A stretch of 64,000 bases of DNA, taken from Planococcus sp. APC 4015. GTDB lineage: Bacteria > Actinomycetota > Actinomycetes > Actinomycetales > Microbacteriaceae. Positions 28,379 through 36,935 of the stretch are shown one piece after another (the first letter of the stretch is position 1; each line of letters starts with the position of its first letter). The stretch covers positions 62,001-126,000 of the forward strand of contig JASDDH010000002.1 in the NCBI GenBank assembly GCA_030407505.1, written 5' to 3'. The notes under the pieces were generated by a model. That model searched no databases. It was not told the origin of the DNA and saw nothing but the letters and a program-made list of their open reading frames with translations. The position numbers and the translations under genes are program-made.

Positions 28379-28416
28379 GCTGATGTCACGCGAACGCACG
28401 CTGATGTCACGCGAAC
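28379..28416. promoter_or_regulatory. Two 17-bp direct repeats upstream of the aldo/keto reductase
   Basis: GCTGATGTCACGCGAAC occurs at 28379-28395 and again at 28400-28416, identical, with a 21-base period (two helical turns). The second copy ends just before the ribosome site GAGGAG and the ATG at 28430. This is a likely paired operator; the binding protein is unknown. Confidence 0.5.
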
Positions 28417-28429
28417 AAGAGGAGCCCCG

Positions 28430-29323
28430 ATGAAGCAGCGCACCCTGGCAGGCCGACAGGTCTCGGCGATCGGACTCGGCGCCATGCCGATGTCGATGAA
28501 CAACGACAACCAGTTCCCCTCTCACGACGATGCCGTCGCCACGGTGCACGCCGCGCTCGACGCGGGCGTCACCCTCATCGACACCGCCGACATCTACGCG
28601 CCGTCGTGGGACGCGATGGGGCACAACGAGCGCATCGTCGCCGAAGCGCTGCGCACGTGGAGCGGCGACTCGTCGGAGGTCTTCGTGACCACCAAGGGCG
28701 GCATCACGCGCAGCGACGGCGAGAAGTGGGGTCGCAACGGGTCGGCCGCGTATCTGCGGGAAGCCGTCGAGAAGTCGCTCGACAACCTCGGGGTCGACGT
28801 GATCGAGCTCTACCAGTACCACCGTCCCGATCGCTGGCTGGTCTACGGCGACATCATGACCTCGCTCGCCGGCCTTCAGCAGGAGGGTCTGGTGCGCGCG
28901 GTCGGCATCTCGAACGCGAGCGTGGAAGAGATCGAGATCGCGCAGCAGGTGCTCGGCGAGGGCAACCTCGCCAGCGTGCAGAACGAGTTCTCGCCGCGTC
29001 ATCCCGGCAGCATCGACGAGCTCCGCTACTGCGGCGAGCACGACATCGCCTTCCTTCCGTGGAGCCCGTTGGGCGGCACCGGCGGAGGAGGGGGCCGCAA
29101 CGTCGGCGACCGCTTCGAGGCGTTCCGCGAGGTCGGCGACGCGCGCGGCGTGAGTCCCCAGCAGGTGGTCCTCGCGTGGGAGCTCGCCCTCGACCCGCAC
29201 GTCATCCCGATCCCGGGCGCGCGACGCCCGGCATCCATCACAGACTCGGCCCAGGCCGTTCACATCGAGCTCAGCGACGACGAGGTGGCGGCGCTGTCGC
29301 GTTCCGTCGGCATCGACGACTGA
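28430..29323 (+). CDS. Aldo/keto reductase
   Basis: 297 residues, a (beta/alpha)8 barrel using NADPH. The catalytic Asp and Tyr are in TLIDTADIYAP, the Lys in VFVTTKGGI, and the His in LYQYHRPD. The NADP-binding end reads IPIPGARRPASI. The carbonyl substrate cannot be inferred. The paired repeats upstream suggest specific regulation. Confidence 0.9.
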   Translation: MKQRTLAGRQVSAIGLGAMPMSMNNDNQFPSHDDAVATVHAALDAGVTLIDTADIYAPSWDAMGHNERIVAEALRTWSGDSSEVFVTTKGGITRSDGEKWGRNGSAAYLREAVEKSLDNLGVDVIELYQYHRPDRWLVYGDIMTSLAGLQQEGLVRAVGISNASVEEIEIAQQVLGEGNLASVQNEFSPRHPGSIDELRYCGEHDIAFLPWSPLGGTGGGGGRNVGDRFEAFREVGDARGVSPQQVVLAWELALDPHVIPIPGARRPASITDSAQAVHIELSDDEVAALSRSVGIDD

Positions 29324-29426
29324 CCGCCGGCGTCTGACGGGATCCGCGCCCGCGTCAACCCCTTTGCGTCGTGCACGTGCGGCGCGCAGGCTGGATGCTC
29401 CATCCACCGCATTCGAAGGAGCGATC

Positions 29427-29663
29427 ATGTCCACCGACTCGCCGCAGGAAGCCCACGAAGAAGCCGACGTCACGCCCGACACCGAGGAGCTCGAGGAGCC
29501 CAGCACCGAGAAGGATCCCGGTGAGGAGCCCACGACCGAGAAGCCGAGTGCGCCTCAGGCGGACCACCAGGCCGTCGGAATCGGGGTCATCGGCGGTCCG
29601 CAGACCGACACCGACGACGCGCCGCCCAGCGAACCCGTCACCGACGTCGAGGAGACCGCATGA
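29427..29663 (+). CDS. Small acidic protein, unknown
   Basis: 78 residues from ATG 29427, with AAGGAG ten bases upstream. It is rich in Glu, Asp, Pro and Thr (EEADVTPDTEELEEPSTEKD) and has no hydrophobic core, so it is probably disordered. It overlaps the following SDR gene by four bases (ATGA). Three more proteins of this style are encoded at 30466, 31435 and 39746. I do not recognise a family. Confidence 0.65.
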   Translation: MSTDSPQEAHEEADVTPDTEELEEPSTEKDPGEEPTTEKPSAPQADHQAVGIGVIGGPQTDTDDAPPSEPVTDVEETA

Positions 29664-30457
29664 GCACCGAGCCGCGCAGGGCGATCGTGACCGCGTCGGA
29701 CTCGGGTATCGGCGCGGCGACCGCCGTCGCCCTCGCCGAACTCGGCTGCGACGTGGGGGTGACGTGGCACTCCGACCGTGAGGGTGCCGAGCAGACGGCG
29801 GAGGCCGTGCGTGCGCGTGGGGCGCGGGCCGTCGTGGCGCGCTTCGACGCGACGGATCTCACGGACAACGCCCGCGTCATGCAGGGTCTCATCGACGAGC
29901 TCGGCGGCGTCGACGTCTTCGTCAACAACGCCGGCGGCGGATCGGGAGGCCCGTTCCTCGAGCTGTCGCCCGAGGACTGGCGGACGGTGCTGGGCCTCAA
30001 CCTCGACGGCGCGTTCGTCGCGATGCAGGTCGCGGCCAGGAGCATGGTGGCTGCCGGGCGCGGCGGACGCATCATCGCCGTCTCGAGCGTGCACGAGCAC
30101 CAGCCGCGGGTGGGGTCAGCCGCCTACGTCAGCGCCAAGCACGGTCTCGGCGGACTCGTGAAGACCATGGCTCAAGAGCTCGGTGAGTACGCGATCACGG
30201 TGAACGCGGTCGCGCCGGGCGAGATCGCGACCCCGATCAACGACATGCAGTCCGAGGATGCCGATCAGACCGTGCGGCCGGGCATCCCGCTCGATCGCCC
30301 GGGAAAGCCCGAGGAGATCGCCGCCGTCATCGGGTTCCTGGCATCTTCGGCGTCGTCGTACGTCACGGGTGCGAGCTGGGTCGTCGACGGCGGGATGATG
30401 CAGATGGGCCCGCAGGCGGGCTCACACCTCGACAGCGAGGACTGGCGCCGGGGCTGA
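29660..30457 (+). CDS. Short-chain dehydrogenase/reductase
   Basis: 265 residues. The cofactor motif is TASDSGIGAA in place of TGxxxGxG, followed by VDVFVNNAGGGS, the catalytic Ser in IAVSSVHEH, and Tyr-x3-Lys in AAYVSAKHG. The C-terminus VTGASWVVDGG is typical. The substrate is unknown. It is translationally coupled to the acidic protein and lies near an SRPBCC gene, a set that looks like a general stress cluster by inference only. Confidence 0.9.
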   Translation: MSTEPRRAIVTASDSGIGAATAVALAELGCDVGVTWHSDREGAEQTAEAVRARGARAVVARFDATDLTDNARVMQGLIDELGGVDVFVNNAGGGSGGPFLELSPEDWRTVLGLNLDGAFVAMQVAARSMVAAGRGGRIIAVSSVHEHQPRVGSAAYVSAKHGLGGLVKTMAQELGEYAITVNAVAPGEIATPINDMQSEDADQTVRPGIPLDRPGKPEEIAAVIGFLASSASSYVTGASWVVDGGMMQMGPQAGSHLDSEDWRRG

Positions 30458-30465
30458 CCGACGGG

Positions 30466-30771
30466 TCACTGCCGCCAGGGGAGCTCGAGGTCGTCCTCGT
30501 CGACGTCGACATCTCCGACGTCGTCGGGGCCGCCGGTGCCCGGAACCGCGCGCACGTCGTCGGCGTCGATGTCGTCGTCGATCGAATCGGGCAGCGGGTC
30601 CTGCTGCTTCTGCGCGGTCTCCGACTCGCTCCCGGGCGCGTAGGTCGTGTCCTTCCGGACTGTCTCGGCGGTCGACGGCGGTGCAGGGGGCATCGATTCG
30701 GTCTCACCGGCGGCGAACCGCGTGCGCAGTTCGTCGTTCTGGTCCTCGTTCTCGTGCTCGGTGTCAGCCAT
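30466..30771 (-). CDS. Acidic, probably disordered protein
   Basis: 101 residues, dominated by Asp, Glu, Pro and Thr, ending in an acidic tail (DVGDVDVDEDDLELPWRQ). There are no domains or membrane spans. It converges with the SDR gene and is divergent from the SRPBCC gene. Unknown function. Confidence 0.6.
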   Translation of the reverse strand: MADTEHENEDQNDELRTRFAAGETESMPPAPPSTAETVRKDTTYAPGSESETAQKQQDPLPDSIDDDIDADDVRAVPGTGGPDDVGDVDVDEDDLELPWRQ

Positions 30772-30830
30772 GCGGCATCCCTTCGACTCTGTGGACAGCG
30801 ACGCTAGTCGCCGGAACGGCCGTCTCGGAC

Positions 30831-30882
30831 GGGCTTGACAGGAGCGCTGTCATGCACCGCGTGTCGCGGCAGTGTCAAGCCC
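30831..30882. promoter_or_regulatory. Nested inverted repeats with a TTGACA box
   Basis: GGGCTTGACA (30831-30840) and TGTCAAGCCC (30873-30882) are a perfect 10-bp inverted repeat. Within it, TGACAG-N5-CTGTCA makes a second, tighter symmetry beginning at 30836. A -35-like TTGACA overlaps both. It sits between the acidic protein gene and the SRPBCC gene and may be a dimer-binding operator. Confidence 0.45.
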
Positions 30883-30948
30883 CTCCGTCGATATCCGATC
30901 TGCGCGTCGAATGGGATGAACGGATTCCCCGAGACTCAGGAGCACCTC

Positions 30949-31404
30949 ATGGCACAGATCATCGAGACCATCGACGTGGATGTCCCCGTCCGCACCGCGT
31001 ACAACCAGTGGACCCAGTTCGAGAGCTTCCCGAACTTCCTCGACGAGGTCGAGTCGATCACGCAGACGGACGACACCCACACGCACTGGAAGGTCAAGGT
31101 CGGCGGATTCGAGCGCGAGTTCGACGCCACGATCGCCGAGCAGCACCCGGATGAGCGCGTCGCCTGGACGAGCACCGGAGGCGACACGGAGCACGCCGGC
31201 GTCGTGACCTTCCACAAGATCGACGACGACTCGACGCGGGTGACCGTGCAGCTGGACTGGGAGCCCGAGGGCCTCATCGAGAAGATCGGGTCGTTCGTCG
31301 GCGTGGGCGGACACGCCGTCCGCAAGGACCTCACGAACTTCAAGGAGTTCATCGAACGCCAGGGTCACGAGACCGGCGCGTGGCGCGGTGACGTCGAGGC
31401 CTGA
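30949..31404 (+). CDS. SRPBCC/cyclase-dehydrase-like protein
   Basis: 151 residues from ATG 30949, with AGGAG eight to ten bases upstream. The helix-grip fold is recognisable in ETIDVDVPVRTAYNQWTQFE, FPNFLDEVESI and VTVQLDWEPEGLIEKIG. Such proteins bind hydrophobic ligands. In actinobacteria this subtype often sits among stress genes; no ligand can be named. Confidence 0.85.
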   Translation: MAQIIETIDVDVPVRTAYNQWTQFESFPNFLDEVESITQTDDTHTHWKVKVGGFEREFDATIAEQHPDERVAWTSTGGDTEHAGVVTFHKIDDDSTRVTVQLDWEPEGLIEKIGSFVGVGGHAVRKDLTNFKEFIERQGHETGAWRGDVEA

Positions 31405-31434
31405 GCCTCGCCCGGCCGAACGAGAAGGAGCAGC

Positions 31435-31746
31435 ATGATGACCATCCCCGAACCCGAGGGCACGCCGTCCGCGACGCCCCAGCCGGTCCAGGACCTCGAC
31501 ACGACGATCGACCCGCAGGATCCGGCTCAGGCGGAATGGGAGCAGTCGCACGGCGAGTCCGCGCCGGAAGAGGACGTCGCGACGGCGACCGGCGACGACC
31601 CCGCCCAGATCCCGGCGGACGACGACGACATCCCGGCGGATGACCTTCCCGGGTGGTCGGAGCAGCCCGACACGCAGGGTGCGTCTCCGCTCACCGCCGA
31701 GCTGGGCGAGGACGGTCAAGGCGACCTCGCGCCCGAGGACCTCTGA
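31435..31746 (+). CDS. Acidic, probably disordered protein
   Basis: 103 residues, rich in Asp, Glu, Pro, Gln and Ala (DPAQIPADDDDIPADDLPGW). An AGGAG lies before the double ATG. It lies 30 bases after the SRPBCC gene and 20 bases before a glycosyltransferase, so it is probably co-transcribed with them. Unknown function. Confidence 0.62.
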   Translation: MMTIPEPEGTPSATPQPVQDLDTTIDPQDPAQAEWEQSHGESAPEEDVATATGDDPAQIPADDDDIPADDLPGWSEQPDTQGASPLTAELGEDGQGDLAPEDL

Positions 31747-31766
31747 CTCCGGTCAGGGGTGAGCGC

Positions 31767-33350
31767 ATGAGGGTGAGTGTCGTCGTACCCGTGTACCGGC
31801 CCGGCGACGAGTTCGACGACCTCATCCGCTCGCTCGATCAGCAGGCGCTCGATCCGCAGGACTTCGAGGTGCTGCTCTGCGACGACGGATCCGGCGAGCC
31901 GACCGTATCCCGGCTCGCAGCGGTGGTGGCCGCACGACCCCACATGCGCGTGCTGCAGCTCGGGCACACCGGCTGGCCGGGCACCCCGCGCAACCACGGC
32001 ATCGACGCAGCCCGCGGTCGCTACGTCTTCTTCGTCGATCAGGACGACCGGCTGCCCCCGGGGTCGCTTCGCAGTCTGGCCGACTTCGCCGACCGCCACT
32101 CCTCTGACGTCGTCGTCGGCCGGGAGATCGGAGAGGGCAGGCGCATCCCGCGTGCCGTGTTCCGGCGGGACATCCCGAACGCCGTCCTCGGCGAGAACCC
32201 CCTGCTCGAGATGCTCACGCCGCACAAGCTCTTCCGCACGGCCTTCCTGCACGAGCACGGCATCCGCTTCCCCGACGGGCGTGTCCGCCTGGAGGACCAC
32301 CTGTTCGTCATGGCGGCGTACTTCGCGGCCACGACGATCTCGATCCTCGCCAGCGAACCCTGCTACGTGTGGGTGAAGCGGAGCGGAAGCGCCAGCTCGT
32401 CCCGCATCGATCCCGCGAGCTACTTCCCCCACCTCGAGACGGTGCTCGACCTGGTCGAGGCCAACACGGTGCCCGGCCCGATGCGCGACGCGCTGCTGCG
32501 GCACTGGTACCGCGGCAAGGTGCTCAAGCGACTCGAAGGCCGGCGGATGCTGCGCTACCCGGCCGCGTATCGGGAGAACCTGCTCGACCACGTGATCCCG
32601 CTCGCCCGTCGCCGATTCGGCCCGTCGGTCGAAGAGGGACTGGACTTCCCGCTGCGCGTGCGCTCCGCCCTCCTGCGCTCGGGTCGCAGGGAGGAACTGC
32701 GACGACTCGCCGCGTTCGACGCCGCACTCGGGCTCGAGGCGACCGTGCGCACTGTCGGATGGACGAACCGGGCCAAGCTCCTGCTCACCCTCGACCTGCG
32801 GATCGCGGTGGACGGTCGGGACGCGCCGCGTTTCGAGCGGTCGACCTCGCCGGACGGTGCCGCGCATGCCCTGTGGCAGGCGGAAGACGTGCTCGGAGCC
32901 GACTCGCTCGCGCCTGATCAGCGCGATGCCGCGCACGATCTCACCCGCAACCGCATCGAGATCATCTTCCAGGACTCCGCGACCGGCACCGAGACGCGCA
33001 TCGGCGGGCGCCTGCGCGGAACCACCGCGACGGTGGTCATCGACCCGCTGCGCGTCTTCGACTCCGCGGGGCGCTCACCCGGGGGCAGCCTCGTCGCCGA
33101 GGTGCGCTACGCCGGCTGGACGCTCCGGGCACCTCTGCGGGTGGAGCACGCCGTGCTCGAGGACGCCGGTCGGTCGCCGCTGCTCGCCGGCCGGCGCTGC
33201 GAACTCGTCCTCGGCGACGGCGACGCGCTGGAGCTGCGACGTGACCTCGGGGGCGGCCGGATCCGCGACTGGAGCGCCCGGACGGTGCAGCGCTCCATCC
33301 GTCGTGTGCGTACCCTGCGGACGACCCGAGCCCGATCCCCGAGACGCTGA
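31767..33350 (+). CDS. Family 2 glycosyltransferase with C-terminal extension
   Basis: 527 residues from ATG 31767. The GT-A domain (1-220) opens VSVVVPVYRPGDEFDDLIRS and has the metal site VFFVDQDDRLPP. The acceptor side has RLEDHLFVMAAYF. The C-terminal ~200 residues form a separate, beta-rich region (RIAVDGRDAPRFERS and on) that I do not recognise. It probably acts on a cell-envelope glycan; donor and acceptor are unknown. Confidence 0.85.
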   Translation: MRVSVVVPVYRPGDEFDDLIRSLDQQALDPQDFEVLLCDDGSGEPTVSRLAAVVAARPHMRVLQLGHTGWPGTPRNHGIDAARGRYVFFVDQDDRLPPGSLRSLADFADRHSSDVVVGREIGEGRRIPRAVFRRDIPNAVLGENPLLEMLTPHKLFRTAFLHEHGIRFPDGRVRLEDHLFVMAAYFAATTISILASEPCYVWVKRSGSASSSRIDPASYFPHLETVLDLVEANTVPGPMRDALLRHWYRGKVLKRLEGRRMLRYPAAYRENLLDHVIPLARRRFGPSVEEGLDFPLRVRSALLRSGRREELRRLAAFDAALGLEATVRTVGWTNRAKLLLTLDLRIAVDGRDAPRFERSTSPDGAAHALWQAEDVLGADSLAPDQRDAAHDLTRNRIEIIFQDSATGTETRIGGRLRGTTATVVIDPLRVFDSAGRSPGGSLVAEVRYAGWTLRAPLRVEHAVLEDAGRSPLLAGRRCELVLGDGDALELRRDLGGGRIRDWSARTVQRSIRRVRTLRTTRARSPRR

Positions 33351-33352
33351 CG

Positions 33353-33655
33353 CTATCGGGACGGCGCGAGTCCGAGGCGGCCGCGCAGGAACGGCACGGC
33401 GGGCGCGCGATAGCGGAGCGTGGGCGGATCGCCCGGGGCGAGGGCGAACTCGGCCTGACCGAAGCGCCACAGGCGGGTGAAGAGGAACACGCCGAGCTCG
33501 GCCGTCTCGTCGGCGGGAACCTGCCAGGTGCCGAGTCCCCACTGCGCAGGCTGCCCGCGTCCCGCGATGACGAGAGTGAGGCGGATGCCGGCGTACAGGG
33601 CGAACCACGGCTTGTGCAGCGTGATCTCGATTCGGCGGGTGGCGGGAGCGTGCAT
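33353..33655 (-). CDS. Conserved-looking small protein, unknown
   Basis: 100 residues from ATG 33655. It begins HAPATRRIEITLHKPWFALY, is rich in Trp, Arg and Leu, and contains GLGTWQVPADETAELGVFLF. It converges tightly with the glycosyltransferase (two bases between stops). The codon pattern fits real coding sequence. No family is recognised. Confidence 0.6.
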   Translation of the reverse strand: MHAPATRRIEITLHKPWFALYAGIRLTLVIAGRGQPAQWGLGTWQVPADETAELGVFLFTRLWRFGQAEFALAPGDPPTLRYRAPAVPFLRGRLGLAPSR

Positions 33656-33721
33656 GTTCGACGGTAACCCGGATGCCGCAGGCTCCGCGCCCGGCGGCCC
33701 CGATCGCGATAACGTCGATCG

Positions 33722-34039
33722 ATGACCGGCTCCGGTGACGCCTCCGACGAGGAACGATGGCTCGTGGTCGACGGCCGCCGCTGGCGCAGGACCGACCCGG
33801 CGCTTCCCGACGATCTCGTGGCCGCACTGACGTCTCATCTCGGCCGCGGGCGGTCGGGGGTGCGGACGGCACGACGTGCCCAGGACGAGGATGCCGTCGC
33901 CGCGGCGCGTCGGCGCGTGGATGCGGCCAAGCACGGGCTCGGAGAGCGGGGTCCGCGCTGGTGGGACGAGCCGCCCGCGGCGCGCATCGACCGTGCCCGG
34001 GATGCCCTGCGCCGACTCGACGCGATGGACTCCCCGTGA
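33722..34039 (+). CDS. Small basic actinobacterial protein
   Basis: 105 residues. The block RWLVVDGRRWRRTDPALPDD is followed by Arg- and Ala-rich helices. It resembles a small family often mislabelled as a Tol biopolymer transporter; nothing here supports transport. The ATG lies six bases behind TAACGT (33710-33715). Its stop overlaps the GTG of the EI24 gene, so the two are coupled. Confidence 0.72.
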   Translation: MTGSGDASDEERWLVVDGRRWRRTDPALPDDLVAALTSHLGRGRSGVRTARRAQDEDAVAAARRRVDAAKHGLGERGPRWWDEPPAARIDRARDALRRLDAMDSP

Positions 34040-34797
34040 GCGCGGCACAGGAGTTCGTGCGGGGCGCCGGTCTGCTCGTGCGCGGGTTCGGCTTCTGGCC
34101 GCGCCGGACGGCCGTGATGGCGCGGGGGCTCATACCGGCGGCGATCGTCGGCGTGCTCTTCCTCGCCGGGCTGATCGCCCTGGCCGCGGCCCTTCCCGGT
34201 ATCACCGAGAACCTGACGCCCTTCGCCGAGTCGTGGCCCGGCGTGTGGGTCACCGTGATCCGCATCGCCGTCGGCACCGCCCTCGTCGGCGCCGCCCTCG
34301 TGATGGTCGCCGTCTCGTTCACCGCGCTCACTCTCGTCATCGGCGAACCGTTCTACGACCGCATCTGGCGGACGGTCGAAGCCGATCTCGGCGACGCCGT
34401 CATCGACGCCGATCCCGGGTTCTGGCGCTCACTCTCCAGCGGCGCCGGCCTGGTCGCGCGCGGGGCGGGGGTCGCCGTCATCGCGGCTCTCATCGGATTC
34501 CTCCCCGTGGTGGGCGGAGTCGCCGCGTCGATCTTCGCCGTGTCGTTCACCGGATGGCTTCTCGCCGACGAGCTCACCGCCCGTGCGCTCGATGCCCGCG
34601 GCATCCCGGCACGTGAGAGACGCGCCCTGCTGCGACGACACCGCGCGCGGGTGCTCGGGTTCGGAGTGGCCACGCAGCTGTGCTTCCTCGTGCCCGGCGG
34701 CGCGGTGGCCACGATGCCCGGCGCGGTGGCGGGGTCCACGGTGCTCGCCCGGTCGCTCCTGGAGGAGCCGGGCGCGCAGACGACTCACCCGCGCTGA
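34036..34797 (+). CDS. EI24-domain (CysZ-like) membrane protein
   Basis: 253 residues from GTG 34036. Four or more membrane helices: GLIPAAIVGVLFLAGLIALA, VIRIAVGTALVGAALVMVAV, VAVIAALIGFLPVVGGVAAS and FGVATQLCFLVPGGAVATMP. The pattern matches the EI24 family, which includes the sulfate permease CysZ. Transport of sulfate cannot be claimed. Its 3' end overlaps the convergent hydrolase gene by 13 bases. Confidence 0.85.
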   Translation: MSAAQEFVRGAGLLVRGFGFWPRRTAVMARGLIPAAIVGVLFLAGLIALAAALPGITENLTPFAESWPGVWVTVIRIAVGTALVGAALVMVAVSFTALTLVIGEPFYDRIWRTVEADLGDAVIDADPGFWRSLSSGAGLVARGAGVAVIAALIGFLPVVGGVAASIFAVSFTGWLLADELTARALDARGIPARERRALLRRHRARVLGFGVATQLCFLVPGGAVATMPGAVAGSTVLARSLLEEPGAQTTHPR

Positions 34798-35798
34798 GGC
34801 GAGGCCTTCTTCTGCACGGCTTCGCGCTGCGATCGGCCCGGAGCATATGCCCGCCACAGGATGCGCGCGTGCTCGGCCTTGGCGCGCGCGACGCCGCGCT
34901 CGTCGCGACGCAGGGCGCTGATCCACTCGGCGGCGCGGCTGCGGATCGCCGCGATCACCATCTCGGTGTCGGCATGGCGGGCGGGCGGGACTTCGGCCTC
35001 GGCGGACGGCATGCGTCCCCGGCGTGCCAGCGTGCCGTCGCGATGCTCCACGGTCAGCCGCGCGACGCCGATCGCGTGCCCGTTGATGATCGAGTGCGCG
35101 GCGCCCTCGATCTCCCAGCGCCAGGCGTCGGGCGCCGCGGCGACGAGGCGGGAGTGGAACCGGCGCGGCGACGTGCGGTCGAACTCGCCGCGGATGAGCA
35201 GCACCCGCGCCTTCGCTTCGCCGATCCTCTCGCTGATGCGGTACCTCAGCATGTTGGGAAGAACCGTGAGGAAGTAGACGAGACCGCAGAGGATGTAGGC
35301 CGACAGCGCCGTCATCGCCAGGTGGAAGGACTCCCGGACACCTGCCTGGATGAAGCGCACGGCCTGGATCCACACCGCAGACTCCGCCTCGTTGATCACG
35401 GGGCTCACGAGGACGGCGTGACTGAGGTGCGGGCGCCGCACCAGCACCTCGGTCACGACCTGCGTGCCCATCGAGTGCCCGACGAGCACGGGGTTGTCGA
35501 GCCCGTAGTGGTCGAGCACGGCCTCGACCTGGTCGGCGAAGTACGCGGCGGTGGGCTGTTCGTCTGTACGCGGCATCCCGGCGAAGCCGGGGAGGTCCAG
35601 GGAGTAGACATCGCCCCGGATCGCGAGCGTGGGAGCCAGGAACTCGAAGTAGGTCGCAGCGACGCCCACACCGGGAACGAGCACGAACGTGTCGTCGCTC
35701 GCGGGAGACGTCGTCGTCACGCGGGTCACGCGCGTGGTCGCATCGCCCCGCTCGACGTGGTCGACGGTCAGATCGACCGGGGCGGGAGTCTGCGGCAT
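34785..35798 (-). CDS. Alpha/beta hydrolase (lipase-like)
   Basis: 337 residues from ATG 35798. Nucleophile elbow LVGHSMGTQ, acid in IRGEFDRTSP and His in EGAAHSIING make a full triad. The cap holds a hydrophobic stretch (ALSAYILCGLVYFLTVLP) that may touch the membrane. A basic tail of about 60 residues extends beyond the fold. Substrate unknown. Larger open frames upstream are not part of it. Confidence 0.87.
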   Translation of the reverse strand: MPQTPAPVDLTVDHVERGDATTRVTRVTTTSPASDDTFVLVPGVGVAATYFEFLAPTLAIRGDVYSLDLPGFAGMPRTDEQPTAAYFADQVEAVLDHYGLDNPVLVGHSMGTQVVTEVLVRRPHLSHAVLVSPVINEAESAVWIQAVRFIQAGVRESFHLAMTALSAYILCGLVYFLTVLPNMLRYRISERIGEAKARVLLIRGEFDRTSPRRFHSRLVAAAPDAWRWEIEGAAHSIINGHAIGVARLTVEHRDGTLARRGRMPSAEAEVPPARHADTEMVIAAIRSRAAEWISALRRDERGVARAKAEHARILWRAYAPGRSQREAVQKKASPQRG

Positions 35799-35909
35799 CC
35801 GTCCAGCTTGCCACCATGCGCCTGGCAGAATCCGGCACGCGCAGCGGTCGGCCTGTGACGGTCGTCTGATCGGGCGACATGTGTCTGAGGCCGGTGGGAG
35901 GATGGCGTC

Positions 35910-36743
35910 ATGCCCGAGTCGCCCGAAGTCCAGGCGCTCACCGAGTTCCTCGGCGAACGCACGCGGGGTCGCACGATCGACAGCGTCGATGTGCTCGAGT
36001 TCCGCACGGTGAAGACGCGCACCCGTCCTCCGTCGACTCTCGTGGGATCGGTCGTCGGCGCAGCGCGGCGATACGGCAAGCACATCGACCTCGAGGTGGG
36101 GGATGCCCACCTCGGCATCGCGCTCGGTCGTCACGGGTGGATGCGCGTCACCGATGCGGGTGACGAACCCGCCGCCGGTGACGAAGCGGCGCCGTCGCTG
36201 GCGACGATCGTCCTCGACGACGGCACGCGGCTCGACGTCACCGACGCCGGGAACTGGGTCTCGGTCGGTCTGACCGTCACCGACCGACCGACCGAGGTCG
36301 CCGCCATCGCCAAGCTCGGAGCTGATCCCGCCGATCCCGCCTTCACCTCCGGCGACCTCGATGCGGTCGTGGTCGGCCGTCGCAAGCAGCTGAAGGCCGT
36401 GCTGCAGGAGCAGGAGTCGCTGGCCGGGATCGGCAACGCGTACTCCGACGAGATCCTGCACGCGGCGAAGCTCTCGCCCGTCATCCACGCCGCGGCCCTC
36501 GACGGCGGTGAACGGGACCGGCTGTTCGTCCACACCACCGGAATCATCCGCGATGCGATCGCGGCGCGACGCGGCATCCCGATCGATCGACTCAAAGCGG
36601 CCAAGGTGGCGGCGATGTGCGTCCACGGGCGGACGGGGGAGCCGTGCCCGGTGTGCGGAGACACCGTGCGCACCTTCGCGTCCGGCAGCACGACGGCCCA
36701 GTACTGCCCCACCTGCCAGACCGGCGGCGCGCTGCTGGAGTGA
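35910..36743 (+). CDS. Fpg/Nei-family DNA glycosylase
   Basis: 277 residues. The catalytic Pro2 and Glu3 are in MPESPEVQ. The H2TH region reads QESLAGIGNAYSDEIL, and the zinc finger has Cys pairs in EPCPVCGDTV and YCPTCQTGG. It removes oxidised bases and cleaves the AP site. Whether it is an 8-oxoguanine (Fpg) or pyrimidine (Nei) type is not clear from sequence. A GGAGG lies near the ATG. Confidence 0.9.
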   Translation: MPESPEVQALTEFLGERTRGRTIDSVDVLEFRTVKTRTRPPSTLVGSVVGAARRYGKHIDLEVGDAHLGIALGRHGWMRVTDAGDEPAAGDEAAPSLATIVLDDGTRLDVTDAGNWVSVGLTVTDRPTEVAAIAKLGADPADPAFTSGDLDAVVVGRRKQLKAVLQEQESLAGIGNAYSDEILHAAKLSPVIHAAALDGGERDRLFVHTTGIIRDAIAARRGIPIDRLKAAKVAAMCVHGRTGEPCPVCGDTVRTFASGSTTAQYCPTCQTGGALLE

Positions 36744-36784
36744 CGGTCGCGACGACTCGTCGGTGCGCGAGTAGCATGGTGGCC

Positions 36785-36907
36785 ATGACGACTTCGCCGC
36801 TCTCCGCACCCACGACCCTCACGCCCGTCGCGGACGACAAGAACCTCCTCACCGTCTCCGAGTCCGCAGGCTCCTGCTGCGGTGGCAGCAGCTGCGGCAG
36901 CAACTGA
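36785..36907 (+). CDS. 40-residue mini-protein with CCGGSSCGSN tail
   Basis: 40 residues. The N-terminal part (TLTPVADDKNLLTVSESAG) is polar and ends in a Cys-rich tail, SCCGGSSCGSN, with three Cys in seven residues. The ATG is seven bases behind TAGCAT (36772-36777), so it likely has its own leaderless promoter. A membrane protein gene follows 28 bases later. The tail suggests metal or thiol chemistry, or a modified peptide; no maturation enzyme gene is nearby. Unknown function. Confidence 0.55.
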   Translation: MTTSPLSAPTTLTPVADDKNLLTVSESAGSCCGGSSCGSN

Positions 36908-36935
36908 CCTCCCCGCACGTCGTTCTCCGACGGCG

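Noticed and set aside
36785..36907. Lanthipeptide or thiopeptide precursor
   Set aside because: No LanM, LanB/C, YcaO or radical-SAM gene lies nearby, so only a mini-protein call is supported.
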